Below, piece by piece: positions 7,406 through 16,431 of a stretch of DNA of 64,000 bases. A program made the position numbers and the translations under genes. The DNA is from an uncultured Lachnospiraceae bacterium. GTDB lineage: Bacteria > Bacillota > Clostridia > Lachnospirales > Lachnospiraceae. The stretch is from positions 21,542-85,541 of the forward strand of contig USDK01000003.1 of NCBI GenBank assembly GCA_900553355.1, in the 5' to 3' direction. Each line of letters opens with the position of its first letter. The first letter of the stretch is position 1. Under the pieces are notes generated by a model, which saw nothing but the letters and a program-made list of their open reading frames with translations, was not told where the DNA came from and did not search any database.

Positions 7406-8294
7406 TTTTACAAATTGCAGACGCATTTTAGGTAAAGCATATAATGGAGCAAATGGAAAAAAGATTGCTGTAGAATATGCAGGCGTAGTTTATATGCTTA
7501 AATTTCCACCCTCTGCGGAAAACAAGCCAACAGATTTATCCTACACAAACAGTTGCTTCAGCGAGCATATTGCATGCAGTATTTTCCGTATGCTTGATAT
7601 CCGAGCGCAGGAGACAATGCTTGGAACCTTTCGGGTTTCAGGGAAGAAAAAGCTGGTCTGCGCGTGCAAAGATTTTACAGCAGACGGAAAAATCTTGTAT
7701 GATTTCTGTTCCATTAAAAACACAATTCTGGATTCAGGGCATGGCGGTACAGGTACAGAACTGTCTGACATTATGGAGAGCATAGAAAAGCAACAGTTTG
7801 TTAATCCTGTCATGCTGAAAGAACATTTTTGGAATGTATTTGTGGTGGATGCTTTTCTTGGCAATTTCGACAGGCATAATGGGAACTGGGGATTCTTATA
7901 TGATCTGGGTGCCCAAAACGCAGAGATAGCACCGGTCTTTGACTGTGGGAGCTGTCTGCTGCCCCAGGCAGATGAGAAGGTTATGGAACGAGTACTGCAG
8001 GATGAAAATGAGATGAATGCAAGGATCTTCCAATTTCCTACTTCTGCTGTCAAGGAGAAGGGAAGAAAAATCCATTACTATGATTTTTTTATGGAAGGAC
8101 AGTATGATGAATGTAATAAGGCATTATTGCGGATCGTGCCAAAAATCCGGATGGATATGATTCTTGATTTTTTGGAAAACGTTCCCTACCTCTCCAATTT
8201 GCAGCGCACATTTTATCAGACCTATATCCAGGCAAGATGGAAAAAACTTCTTCTGCCCGCTTATGAACGGGCTGCCGGCAAACAGATGGCATGA
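7392..8294 (+). CDS. HipA/CtkA-like serine/threonine kinase, probable toxin
   Basis: The 300-residue protein has the HipA C-terminal kinase signature: VVDAFLGNFDRHNGNWGFLY near residues 150-170 (catalytic Asp in NFDRH, metal-binding Asn downstream) and APVFDCGSCLLP near 179-190 in place of the DFG loop. The separate HipA N-terminal domain is missing, as in short CtkA/HipT-like kinases. It overlaps the regulator gene by 14 bases, so the pair is coupled. Targets of relatives include aminoacyl-tRNA synthetases; the target here is unknown. ATG at 7386 is an alternative start. AT content is higher than in the cobalamin island next door. Confidence 0.82.
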   Translation: MERIDFTNCRRILGKAYNGANGKKIAVEYAGVVYMLKFPPSAENKPTDLSYTNSCFSEHIACSIFRMLDIRAQETMLGTFRVSGKKKLVCACKDFTADGKILYDFCSIKNTILDSGHGGTGTELSDIMESIEKQQFVNPVMLKEHFWNVFVVDAFLGNFDRHNGNWGFLYDLGAQNAEIAPVFDCGSCLLPQADEKVMERVLQDENEMNARIFQFPTSAVKEKGRKIHYYDFFMEGQYDECNKALLRIVPKIRMDMILDFLENVPYLSNLQRTFYQTYIQARWKKLLLPAYERAAGKQMA

Positions 8295-8396
8295 AATTTG
8301 CCTCGGAAGGGCCAGCGCTATAAGCAATTTATACCATTTTTTCAGGATCATCCCATTGGATTAGCGGCCTGGCAGATACAAGGAACTCATCATTCC

Positions 8397-8425
8397 TTGC
8401 GTATCCTGTTTGTATATGGTATATT
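8397..8425 (+). promoter_or_regulatory. Putative promoter of the cobalamin operon
   Basis: TTGCGT (8397-8402), 17 bases, TATATT (8420-8425), ending about 25 bases before the riboswitch core. The -35 box is weak. TATAAT at 8427-8432 is a competing -10 box without a good -35. Confidence 0.5.
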
Positions 8426-8446
8426 TTATAATTAATAGCAATATAG

Positions 8447-8640
8447 AAAGTAACAGGTGTCAGACCGGAAGATCCGTGTCTGGTGAAAAGGGAAACAGGT
8501 GAAATTCCTGTGCGAACTCGTCACTGTCATTAGGAAGCATATGTATCAACAGAGCCACTGGGAGACCGGGAAGGCGGATACGCTGCGATGATCTATCAGC
8601 CAGGAGACCTGCCTGTTATGGTACAGGAATTTTCCGGACC
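8447..8640 (+). promoter_or_regulatory. Cobalamin riboswitch
   Basis: The leader holds the conserved cobalamin aptamer blocks in order: GGTGAAAAGGGAAACAGGTG (8482-8501), the CACTGT element (8522-8527), GCCACTGGG...CGGGAAGGC (8554-8575) and the B12 box AGCCAGGAGACCTGCC (8598-8613). Together with the downstream terminator this fits adenosylcobalamin-dependent shut-off of transcription. It controls cbiD and probably the whole run to cbiO. The interval 8295-8747 has no protein gene; the riboswitch, promoter and terminator account for it. Confidence 0.95.
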
Positions 8641-8664
8641 ACGAGTAATTGGTTGTACGTTTTT

Positions 8665-8730
8665 AGCGCCGCGGCTGAAAGGCTGCGGTGCTCCTTGCTC
8701 GTTTCCTAAAAAAGAAAACGGGCTTTTTTA
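8665..8730 (+). terminator. Riboswitch expression platform: hairpin and intrinsic terminator
   Basis: Two hairpins follow the aptamer. The first pairs AGCGCCGCGGC with GCTGCGGTGCT (about 8665-8692). The second pairs GCTCGTTT (8697-8704) with AAACGGGC (8716-8723) and runs into six T residues (8724-8729). The second is a typical intrinsic terminator placed 18 bases before cbiD. Confidence 0.8.
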
Positions 8731-8747
8731 TTTTAGGAGAGAGGAAA

Positions 8748-9878
8748 ATGACAGGGAAAAAACTGGCATGGGGCTACACGACAGGCACCTGTGCCCAGGC
8801 AGCCACAAAGGCGGCGGCAGAAATGCTGTTTTCACAGGTGCATATGGATCAGGTGGAGGTGACGATCCCGAACGGGGAGACGGCACGCTTCCCGGTAGAG
8901 GAAATCCGGTTTGAAAAAAAAGACGGGAGTCTTTTAAGCGTCAGCTGTGGGATAAAAAAGGACAGTGGAGACGATCCGGATATCACAGATGGCGTGCTGG
9001 TAAAAAGCCGGGTAGAACGGATCAGGCAGGGGGTCTGCCTGGTAGAAGGAGGCGAAGGGGTCGGCAGGGTGACCGGACCAGGCCTTGATCAGCCGGTGGG
9101 CGCGGCAGCCATCAACCGGGTTCCAAGAGAGATGATAAGGAGAGAACTGATCCTGGCGGCCAGGAAGGCCGGGTATGACGGAGGCCTGAAGGCAGTGATC
9201 CAGATTCCCGGCGGAGAGGAGCTGGCAAAAAAAACCTTTAACCCCAGGCTTGGCATCCAGGGAGGCCTTTCTATCCTTGGAACCAGCGGACGGGTGGAAC
9301 CGATGAGCGAACAGGCGCTTCTCGATACGATCCGGCTGGAGATGCAGGTCAAATATGCGAAAGGACATCGCTTCCTCCTGCTGTCTCCGGGAAATTACGG
9401 ACTGGATTTTTTAAAACGGGAATACAATATTGATGAAAAAGAAGTGGTGAAGTGCAGCAACTTCATCGGAGCATCTATTGATATGGCTGCAGGGATGGGG
9501 TTTCAGGGGTTCGTGCTGGCAGGACATATCGGAAAGCTGATCAAGGTATCCGGCGGCATCATGAATACGCACTCAAAGGAGGCTGACTGCCGGATGGAGC
9601 TGCTGGCAGCAGCGGCGCTTAAGGCTGGCCTTTCCTGGCAGAAAGCCAGGGCGTTTCTTGACTGCCTGACCACCGATGATGCACTGGAACAGTGTGACGG
9701 GCAGGAAAGAGGACGCCTGATGGATGTGGTCATGACGCAGATTGAGAAATACCTTCAGTGCCGGGCGCCAGAGCAGCTGCAGGTGGGAGCCATTGTCTTT
9801 TCCAATGTGTATGGAATGCTGGGAAAAACCAGGCAGGCGGAAAGCCTTTTAAAGAAGGTAAGAGATGAAAAGTCATAG
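8748..9878 (+). CDS. cbiD: Cobalt-precorrin-5B C1-methyltransferase CbiD
   Basis: CbiD methylates C1 during ring contraction in the anaerobic corrin pathway, using SAM. The 376-residue protein opens with the family block GYTTGTCAQAATKAAAEML, followed by GVGRVTGPGLDQPVGAAAIN near 125-145 and CSNFIGASIDMAAGMGFQG near 240. The ATG at 8748 follows AGGAGAGAGG and sits just after the riboswitch terminator, so it is the first gene of the operon and the direct target of B12 control. Confidence 0.97.
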   Translation: MTGKKLAWGYTTGTCAQAATKAAAEMLFSQVHMDQVEVTIPNGETARFPVEEIRFEKKDGSLLSVSCGIKKDSGDDPDITDGVLVKSRVERIRQGVCLVEGGEGVGRVTGPGLDQPVGAAAINRVPREMIRRELILAARKAGYDGGLKAVIQIPGGEELAKKTFNPRLGIQGGLSILGTSGRVEPMSEQALLDTIRLEMQVKYAKGHRFLLLSPGNYGLDFLKREYNIDEKEVVKCSNFIGASIDMAAGMGFQGFVLAGHIGKLIKVSGGIMNTHSKEADCRMELLAAAALKAGLSWQKARAFLDCLTTDDALEQCDGQERGRLMDVVMTQIEKYLQCRAPEQLQVGAIVFSNVYGMLGKTRQAESLLKKVRDEKS

Positions 9879-9899
9879 ATAAAAATAAGGAGGCAGAGT

Positions 9900-10595
9900 A
9901 TGGCGGGAAGGTTGTATGGCGTAGGCGTGGGGCCGGGAGATCCGGAGCTTATGACTCTCAAGGCATGCAGGGTGATAGAAGAATGTCCGGTGGCTGCAGT
10001 ACCCGGAAGGATTCCGGAGGATACGGCAGCATATCAGATTGCGGCAGGAGCAGTGCCCTCCATAAAAGAAAAAGAACTTCTGGGGATCCATATGCCCATG
10101 ACCAAGAACAAAAATGAGCTGGAAGAAAGTCATAGAGAGGCTGTCAGAAGGATACGTGAACAGCTGGATCATGGAAGGGATGTCGCTTTCCTGACTTTGG
10201 GTGATCCCACGGTTTATTCCACCTATCTTTATGTACATGAGGCCTTGAAAAAGGCTGGATATCCGACGGAAATCGTCAGTGGGATTCCATCCTTCTGTGC
10301 GGCGGCGGCCAGACTTCAGACGCGGATTGCGGAAAAAGCAGAGCAGATCCACATCATTCCGGCTTCCTACCAGATCCAGGATGCGTTGAATCTTCCGGGG
10401 ACAAAAATACTGATGAAGGCAGGACGACAGTATCAAAAGGTAAAGGAGATGCTGGCTGCATCAGACCTGGAAGTAAAGATGGTAGAAAACTGTGGTATGG
10501 AGGAGGAACATATCTATCAGGGAGTAGAAGAGATGCCAAAGGAGGCTGGATATTATACATTGATCTTTGTCAAAGAAAGAGGTGAAAAGGCATGA
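9900..10595 (+). CDS. cbiL: Cobalt-factor II C20-methyltransferase CbiL
   Basis: A 231-residue tetrapyrrole methyltransferase with the N-terminal GVGVGPGDPELMTLKA motif (residues 7-22), LTLGDPTVYSTY near 98-109 and GIPSFCAAAARL near 126-137. The TVYSTY pattern is typical of CobI/CbiL, which methylates C20 of cobalt-factor II. AGGAGG precedes the ATG. The 3' end overlaps cbiF by four bases. Confidence 0.95.
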   Translation: MAGRLYGVGVGPGDPELMTLKACRVIEECPVAAVPGRIPEDTAAYQIAAGAVPSIKEKELLGIHMPMTKNKNELEESHREAVRRIREQLDHGRDVAFLTLGDPTVYSTYLYVHEALKKAGYPTEIVSGIPSFCAAAARLQTRIAEKAEQIHIIPASYQIQDALNLPGTKILMKAGRQYQKVKEMLAASDLEVKMVENCGMEEEHIYQGVEEMPKEAGYYTLIFVKERGEKA

Positions 10596-11350
10596 TACAT
10601 TTTGTAGGGGCAGGTCCCGGGGCAGTAGATCTGATTACGGTGAGGGGACAGAAACTCTTAGAGGAGGCCGATCAGGTAATCTATGCAGGATCCCTGGTGA
10701 ATCCCCAGCTTCTGAAGATGACAAAAGAAAACTGCCGGATCTATAACAGTGCAAAGATGACTCTGGAAGAAGTATTGGAACGGATGAAGGAAGGCGAGAA
10801 GAACGGATGGACAACGGTCCGACTTCACACTGGTGATCCTTCTCTTTATGGAGCGGTCAGAGAGCAGATGGACCGGCTGGATGACTGGAAGATCCCTTAT
10901 GATTCCTGTCCGGGCGTCAGTTCCTTTAGCGGTGCCGCAGCAGCTCTGAATCTGGAATATACTCTGCCCGACGTGTCCCAGAGTGTGGTGATCACCCGGA
11001 TGGAGGGACGCACTCCGGTACCGGAAAAGGAGAGTATCCAGGCCTTTGCTGCCCACCAGACCACCATGGTGCTGTTTTTAAGCACGGGACTTCTGGAAAA
11101 ACTGGAGACAGCTCTCCAGGAAGGAGGATATGCACCGGAAACATCTGCGGCGATCGTATATAAAGCGACCTGGCCGGAAGAAGCATGTTATCTCTGTACG
11201 GTGGACACGCTGTCGGAGACCGCCAGGGAGCATGGGATCACGAAAACGGCGCTGATCATTGTGGGAGACGTAGTGAGTCATCAGCATTACAGCCGTTCGA
11301 AACTATACGATCCTTCGTTTACCACGGAATACCGGAAAGGAAATGTATGA
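10592..11350 (+). CDS. cbiF: Cobalt-precorrin-4 C11-methyltransferase CbiF
   Basis: The 252-residue protein begins MIHFVGAGPGAVDLITVRG, the SAM-binding loop of the family, followed by AGSLVNPQLL near 30, HTGDPSLYGAVREQM near 79 and CPGVSSFSGAAAAL near 106. The AGSLV and GDPSLYGA blocks distinguish CbiF/CobM. It methylates C11 of the contracted ring. ATGA overlaps join it to cbiL before and cbiG after. Confidence 0.96.
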   Translation: MIHFVGAGPGAVDLITVRGQKLLEEADQVIYAGSLVNPQLLKMTKENCRIYNSAKMTLEEVLERMKEGEKNGWTTVRLHTGDPSLYGAVREQMDRLDDWKIPYDSCPGVSSFSGAAAALNLEYTLPDVSQSVVITRMEGRTPVPEKESIQAFAAHQTTMVLFLSTGLLEKLETALQEGGYAPETSAAIVYKATWPEEACYLCTVDTLSETAREHGITKTALIIVGDVVSHQHYSRSKLYDPSFTTEYRKGNV

Positions 11351-12429
11351 AAGCAGCGATTCTTAGTTTTACAAGAGATGGGAAAAAGCTGGGAGACAGG
11401 ATCAAAGGCTGGCTGGAGGGACAGGGCTATGAAGCAGAAGCAGATGTCCGCTGCAAGGCTTTACCGGAGTCTGTTCCGGAATCTCTGGATCAGTGGACCA
11501 GGGAACGGTTTGGAAAGGCCGATGCACTGATCTATATAGGGGCGGCAGGAATCGCCGTCCGGGCAGTCGCGCCTTATGTACAGTCTAAAATATCAGACCC
11601 TGCGGTGCTGGTGATCGATGAACAGGGAACCTACTGTATCCCACTGTTGTCCGGTCATCTTGGCGGAGCCAATGATCTGGCTCTTCGGCTGGCAGAGGCG
11701 TTCCGGATGGAGCCGGTGGTGACGACAGCCACAGACCGGAACCAGAAGTGGGCCGTAGATGAGTTCGCCAGAAAAAACGGCTTGAGGATCCGGGATATGG
11801 AGCTTGCAAAACGGATCTCGGCAGACATTCTGGAGGGAAAAGAGATTCGTATCCTGATAGACAATACGAAGAAAGGCAGGATCACAGAAGAGATACCAGA
11901 CGTCTACGTGGGTTTCTATGAGCATCCGGGCTGGAAGGATACTCTGTATCTGATTCCCCCTGTGGCTGTGCTTGGCATCGGCTGCCGGAAAGGTGCTTCC
12001 GTGGAGCAGATCCGGGGAATGGCAGATAAGATCCTGGAAGACTATGGCATCTGCCCCGAGTGTGTCCGGGCAGCTGCAACCATCGACCGGAAAGGAGAAG
12101 AACCGGGACTTCTTAAGTTCTGCGAAGACCGGGATTTGCCGCTTCTTACCTTTTCGGCGGAGGAACTTTTAAAGGCAGAAGGGGAGTTTACACCCTCAGA
12201 ATTTGTCCGCCAGGTGACCGGTGTAGAAAATGTCTGCGAGAGAAGCGCGGTGACGGCTGCAGGTGGAGGAAGAGTGCTGATCCCCAAACAGAAAAAAGAC
12301 GGAGTGACGGTGTCTCTGGCCGTGACAGATTGGAGTGTGGAGTTTGAAGAAAGTATATGTGGTAGGAATGGGGCCGGGGAGCCCGGAACAAATGACAGAA
12401 AAAGCCCGGCAGGTATTCGCATCCTGTGA
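11347..12429 (+). CDS. cbiG: Cobalt-precorrin-5A hydrolase CbiG, with C-terminal read-on into cbiH
   Basis: CbiG opens the delta-lactone of cobalt-precorrin-5A and releases acetaldehyde. The 360-residue protein carries YIGAAGIAVRAVAPYVQSK near 59-77, PLLSGHLGGANDLALRLAEA near 98-117, LGIGCRKGASVEQI near 210 and GGGRVLIPKQKKDGVTVSLA near 307. Families normally stop soon after that block; here the frame continues about 25 residues inside the start of cbiH in another frame, an 86-base overlap. The tail looks like non-family sequence. Confidence 0.93.
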   Translation: MKAAILSFTRDGKKLGDRIKGWLEGQGYEAEADVRCKALPESVPESLDQWTRERFGKADALIYIGAAGIAVRAVAPYVQSKISDPAVLVIDEQGTYCIPLLSGHLGGANDLALRLAEAFRMEPVVTTATDRNQKWAVDEFARKNGLRIRDMELAKRISADILEGKEIRILIDNTKKGRITEEIPDVYVGFYEHPGWKDTLYLIPPVAVLGIGCRKGASVEQIRGMADKILEDYGICPECVRAAATIDRKGEEPGLLKFCEDRDLPLLTFSAEELLKAEGEFTPSEFVRQVTGVENVCERSAVTAAGGGRVLIPKQKKDGVTVSLAVTDWSVEFEESICGRNGAGEPGTNDRKSPAGIRIL

Positions 12430-13072
12430 GGTGATCGCGGGCTATACCGTCTATGTGGATCTACTGAAGGCATCATTTCCCAAAGCAGAATATGTGACAA
12501 CGCCGATGCGGCAGGAGGCAGAACGGTGCCGTCTGGCATTTGAGGCAGCCAGGGAAGGAAAAACGACCGCCATGGTATGCAGCGGAGATGCAGGGATCTA
12601 TGGCATGGCCGGGCTGATGTACGAAGTAGGAGAGGACTACCCGGAGGTGGAGATCGAGGTGGTTCCGGGAGTGACAGCTGCCCTTGGAGGAGCGGCTGTT
12701 CTGGGAGCTCCTCTTGGTCATGATCTTTGCATCATCAGCTTAAGTGATCTTCTGACGCCATGGGAGACAATTGAAAAGAGGCTTCTGGCGGCAGCCGGAG
12801 GCGATTTTGTGATCTGTCTTTATAATCCGGCCAGCCGGAAACGGAAGGACTATCTGAAAAAAGCCTGTGAGATCCTTAGGACCTGTAAACCGGCGGATAC
12901 AGTATGCGGTATCGTGAAAAATATTGACAGAGAAGGGGAAGCGTTTCAGATCCTTTCTCTGGAAGAACTAAAAGAGACTCCGGCCGATATGTTTTCTACC
13001 GTTTATATAGGAAACCAGGAGACAAAAGTCATCCGGGGACGGATGGTGACACCAAGAGGATATAAGTTATGA
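12344..13072 (+). CDS. cbiH: Cobalt-factor III C17-methyltransferase CbiH
   Basis: A 242-residue methyltransferase beginning KKVYVVGMGPGSPEQMTEKA, with VCSGDAGIYGMAGLMYE near 81-97, VVPGVTAALGGAAVLGAPLG near 108-127 and LYNPASRKRKDYL near 162, all typical of CbiH/CobJ. It methylates C17 and drives ring contraction. I choose TTG at 12344 because GGAG lies eight bases before it and the family N-terminus starts there; GTG at 12335 would add three residues. It begins inside cbiG. Confidence 0.93.
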   Translation: MKKVYVVGMGPGSPEQMTEKARQVFASCEVIAGYTVYVDLLKASFPKAEYVTTPMRQEAERCRLAFEAAREGKTTAMVCSGDAGIYGMAGLMYEVGEDYPEVEIEVVPGVTAALGGAAVLGAPLGHDLCIISLSDLLTPWETIEKRLLAAAGGDFVICLYNPASRKRKDYLKKACEILRTCKPADTVCGIVKNIDREGEAFQILSLEELKETPADMFSTVYIGNQETKVIRGRMVTPRGYKL

Positions 13073-15060
13073 CGCAGAAAAAAGTTTTGATCTTTGGAGG
13101 GACAACCGAGGGAAGAAGACTCACCGAATATCTGGCAGCGCAGAAGGTAAGAACCCATGTGTGTGTGGCGACAGATTATGGGGAGAGCCTGCTTCCGGAA
13201 AGCGAATACGTGACCAGAAGCGGCCGGCGGATGGATGCAGGCGAGATGGAACGAAAGATCCGGGAATATGACCCTGCTTACGTCGTGGATGCGACTCATC
13301 CTTATGCAAGCCAGGTGTCGGATCATGTGGAGGAAGCCTGCAGAGCCTGTGAAAAACCCTATCTTAGACTGCTCAGGCAGACAAAGAAAGGCAAGGTGTC
13401 CCATGGCACAGTCAGGGTAGAAAATGTAGAGAAGGCGGTCCGTTATCTTTCCGGCACGAAAGGAAACATCCTGGTGACCACCGGGAGCAAAGAGATACAG
13501 GCCTTTACAGAGCTCCCTCATTATCAGGAGCGAGTGTTTGCCAGGGTATTGTCTCTGCCATCAGTAGTGGAAAAGTGTCAGAGTCTGGGATTGGAAGGAA
13601 GGCATCTGATCTGTATGCAGGGGCCGTTTTCGGTGGAGATGAATCTGGCTATGCTGAGGGATTTTAAGATCAGGCATCTGGTGACCAAGGAAGCCGGGGC
13701 AGCCGGAGGATTTCCGGAGAAATGTCTGGCGGCAGAAAAGGCCGGTGTAGAGCTTGTCGTGATCGGAAGACCAAAGGAGAAGGAAGGCCTGGAAGAGCAG
13801 GAGCTCTATACTTTTCTTAAGGAGAAGCTTGGACTTAAGACTACCTGGGATCTGACGATTGCAGGGATCGGGATGGGCGCTGAAGCCGGGATGACGGAAG
13901 CTGTAAAAACAGCCTGCCAGGAAGCCGGACTTCTGATCGGCGCCGGACGGATGCTGCAGGCGGCAGCGATGGACGGTCAGCTTCTGGAAGAAGCCTATCG
14001 TCCGGAAGAGATCCTGGCAGCTCTTAAGAAGCATCCTTCCGTAAGAAAGGCGGCGGTGGTTTTGTCTGGGGATCCCGGCTTTTACAGTGGGGCGAAAAAG
14101 CTGCTGGAAGCTTTAAAGGAGGAACCGGATATCTGTGCGCGTGTACTACCGGGGATCTCTTCCGTATCCTACCTGTGTGCAAGGCTGGGCACCAGCTGGG
14201 AGGATGCGGAGGTCTTAAGTCTCCATGGAAGAGAAGGGAACCTGATAAAAGCGGTAGAAGACCATGCCAAAACGATTGTACTGGGAAGCGGCGCCGAGAG
14301 TGTCCGGAAAATCTGTGAAAACCTGAAAGACTATGGGTTCGGAGGGCTGACGGTGACTGTCGGAGCAAAATTATCCTATCCGGAAGAAGAGATCCGGAGT
14401 GGCACGGCAGAAGAACTGACATCCTATGAGGGAGAGGGGCCGCTTCTGCTTCTGATTGAAAATCCGGACGGAGGGAAGAGCCCTTGTGTCCCCGGGATTC
14501 CAGATGAAGCTTTTCTGCGGGGAAAAGTGCCGATGACCAAAGAAGAGGTCCGCTGCATCTGCCTGTCCAAGATGCGGCTGTCCAGAACTTCTGTAGTCTA
14601 TGATGTGGGAGCCGGGACAGGTTCCATAGCCGTGGAGGCGGCCAGGATGGCAGACAAAGGACAGGTCTATGCGGTCGAGAGAAATTCTGAAGGACTGGAA
14701 CTGATCCGGGAGAATGGACGGAATCTGAAAGCAGAAAATCTGATCCTGGTGCCGGGAGAGGCCCCGGAGGTCTTAGAGGAGCTTCCGGCTCCGGACTGTG
14801 TATTTATCGGGGGAAGCGGCGGACATCTGAAAGAGATCCTGGAAACAGTGACCCGGAAGAATCCAAAAGTCCGGGTGGTGCTGACGGCAATTTCTCTGGA
14901 GACAATGGCAGAAGCGAAAGAATGCCTGGAGTCTTTTGTCCATACAGAGGAAGAAGTCGTGCAGATAGCAGTCAGCAGGGCGAGAAAAGCAGGAAGCTAT
15001 CATCTGATGAACGGACAGAATCCGGTATTTGTCTTTAGCTTTACCTGTGGCAAGGAGTAG
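13069..15060 (+). CDS. cbiJET: CbiJ-CbiE-CbiT triple fusion (precorrin-6A reductase, C5- and C15-methyltransferase)
   Basis: Three pathway enzymes in one 663-residue chain. Residues 1-255 are CbiJ (KVLIFGGTTEGRRL, VVDATHPYASQVSDHV, VTKEAGAAGGFPEK), the cobalt-precorrin-6A reductase. Residues 260-470 are CbiE (LTIAGIGMGAE, VVLSGDPGFYSGAKKLLEAL, LPGISSVSYLCARLG), the C5 methyltransferase. Residues 480-663 are CbiT (VPMTKEEVRCICLSKMRL, VYDVGAGTGSIAVE near 509), the C15 methyltransferase and decarboxylase. CbiET fusions (CobL) are common; adding CbiJ in front makes consecutive steps share one protein. ATGA overlap with cbiH. Confidence 0.94.
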   Translation: MTQKKVLIFGGTTEGRRLTEYLAAQKVRTHVCVATDYGESLLPESEYVTRSGRRMDAGEMERKIREYDPAYVVDATHPYASQVSDHVEEACRACEKPYLRLLRQTKKGKVSHGTVRVENVEKAVRYLSGTKGNILVTTGSKEIQAFTELPHYQERVFARVLSLPSVVEKCQSLGLEGRHLICMQGPFSVEMNLAMLRDFKIRHLVTKEAGAAGGFPEKCLAAEKAGVELVVIGRPKEKEGLEEQELYTFLKEKLGLKTTWDLTIAGIGMGAEAGMTEAVKTACQEAGLLIGAGRMLQAAAMDGQLLEEAYRPEEILAALKKHPSVRKAAVVLSGDPGFYSGAKKLLEALKEEPDICARVLPGISSVSYLCARLGTSWEDAEVLSLHGREGNLIKAVEDHAKTIVLGSGAESVRKICENLKDYGFGGLTVTVGAKLSYPEEEIRSGTAEELTSYEGEGPLLLLIENPDGGKSPCVPGIPDEAFLRGKVPMTKEEVRCICLSKMRLSRTSVVYDVGAGTGSIAVEAARMADKGQVYAVERNSEGLELIRENGRNLKAENLILVPGEAPEVLEELPAPDCVFIGGSGGHLKEILETVTRKNPKVRVVLTAISLETMAEAKECLESFVHTEEEVVQIAVSRARKAGSYHLMNGQNPVFVFSFTCGKE

Positions 15061-15063
15061 AAA

Positions 15064-16431
15064 ATGAAGAAAAAAATGCCAAGAATCATGATCGCAGCGC
15101 CCGGAAGCGGTACGGGTAAGACGATGCTGACCTGTGCTCTTTTAAAGGCATGGAAAGAAAGAGGGCTCAGGCTTCGGGCCTATAAGTGTGGCCCCGACTA
15201 TATTGACCCGATGTTTCATAAAGAAGCTCTGGGGATCGACAGCGCCAACCTGGATGTCTTCCTCTGTGGCAGAAAGTTTCTGAGGAGGCGCCTTTTCAAG
15301 GATGCAGAATACACAGACCTGGCAGTGCTGGAAGGCGTGATGGGCTATTATGACGGCATCGCAGGAATCTCCACAGAGGCCAGTTCCTATGACGTTGCGG
15401 ATGCCACAAATACACCGGCAGTCCTTCTGGTGGACGGCCGGGGAAAGAGTCTTTCGATCCTGCCAGAGATCCAGGGGTTTTTAAATTTTCAGGCAGACAG
15501 TCATATCCAGGGCGTGATCCTTGGACGGATTTCTGCCGGCATGTATCCCCGTCTGAAGCAGATGATTGAAGAGAAAACCGGGATTTCCGTATACGGCTAT
15601 TTTCCGGAACGTACAGACCTTAAAGTGGAAAGCCGCTACCTGGGACTGACTCTTCCGGGAGAATTAGAAACACTGGAAAACACCCTGGACGCATTGGGAC
15701 GTCAGGCAGAGGAAACCCTTGATCTGGACGGCCTTTTAGAGCTTGCAGGGACGGCAGGAGAACTGGAATGGGAGGATGGTGCTTTCACGTGGGAAAAAGG
15801 AGCGCCAGTACAGATCGGTGTGGCAAGAGATGCGGCCTTTTGTTTCTTTTACCGGGACAATCTGGAGATTCTGGAAGCCCTGGGAGCAGAGATTACCTTT
15901 TTTTCTCCTCTGGAGGATGAAAAGATCCCGGAAGGAGTGGATGGGCTGATCTTTTACGGAGGTTATCCGGAGCTGTATGCGGAAAAACTAAGCGCCAACG
16001 AAAGAATGAGGAAAAGCGTCCGGCGTGCCATAGAGGAGGGGATGCCCTGCATCGCAGAATGCGGCGGCTTCCTTTACCTTCAGGAATATCTGGAGGATCA
16101 GGAGGGCAGGCGTTTTTCCATGGCAGGGGCGCTGCCTGAAGGAAGCAGGTATACCGGAAGGCTTGGGCGGTTCGGATATGTGACCTTATCCGGAGAAACT
16201 GCATTTGGGCGTCCGGCAGGAGAGATCCCGGCTCATGAGTTCCATTATTATGATTCTGCAGATCCCGGAAGCAGCTTTCTGGCAAAAAAGCCTTTATCAG
16301 ACAGGAGCTGGAGGTGCATCATCAGTACAGACCGGATGTGGGCAGGATATCCTCATATCCATTATGGAGGAAGCAGAACATTCGCACAGAATTTTCTGGA
16401 AGCATGCAGAGACAGGAGGAAAGATCGATGA
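15064..16431 (+). CDS. cbiA: Cobyrinate a,c-diamide synthase CbiA
   Basis: CbiA amidates the a and c side chains of cobyrinate with glutamine and ATP. The 455-residue protein has an N-terminal P-loop APGSGTGKTML (residues 10-20), KCGPDYIDPMFH near 41, LEGVMGYYDGIAG near 95 and a C-terminal class I-like amidotransferase domain with IAECGGFLYLQEYL near 328-341 (Cys nucleophile). The ending includes GRLGRFGYV and HEFHYYDS, as usual. It follows cbiJET by three bases and overlaps cobT by four. Confidence 0.96.
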   Translation: MKKKMPRIMIAAPGSGTGKTMLTCALLKAWKERGLRLRAYKCGPDYIDPMFHKEALGIDSANLDVFLCGRKFLRRRLFKDAEYTDLAVLEGVMGYYDGIAGISTEASSYDVADATNTPAVLLVDGRGKSLSILPEIQGFLNFQADSHIQGVILGRISAGMYPRLKQMIEEKTGISVYGYFPERTDLKVESRYLGLTLPGELETLENTLDALGRQAEETLDLDGLLELAGTAGELEWEDGAFTWEKGAPVQIGVARDAAFCFFYRDNLEILEALGAEITFFSPLEDEKIPEGVDGLIFYGGYPELYAEKLSANERMRKSVRRAIEEGMPCIAECGGFLYLQEYLEDQEGRRFSMAGALPEGSRYTGRLGRFGYVTLSGETAFGRPAGEIPAHEFHYYDSADPGSSFLAKKPLSDRSWRCIISTDRMWAGYPHIHYGGSRTFAQNFLEACRDRRKDR

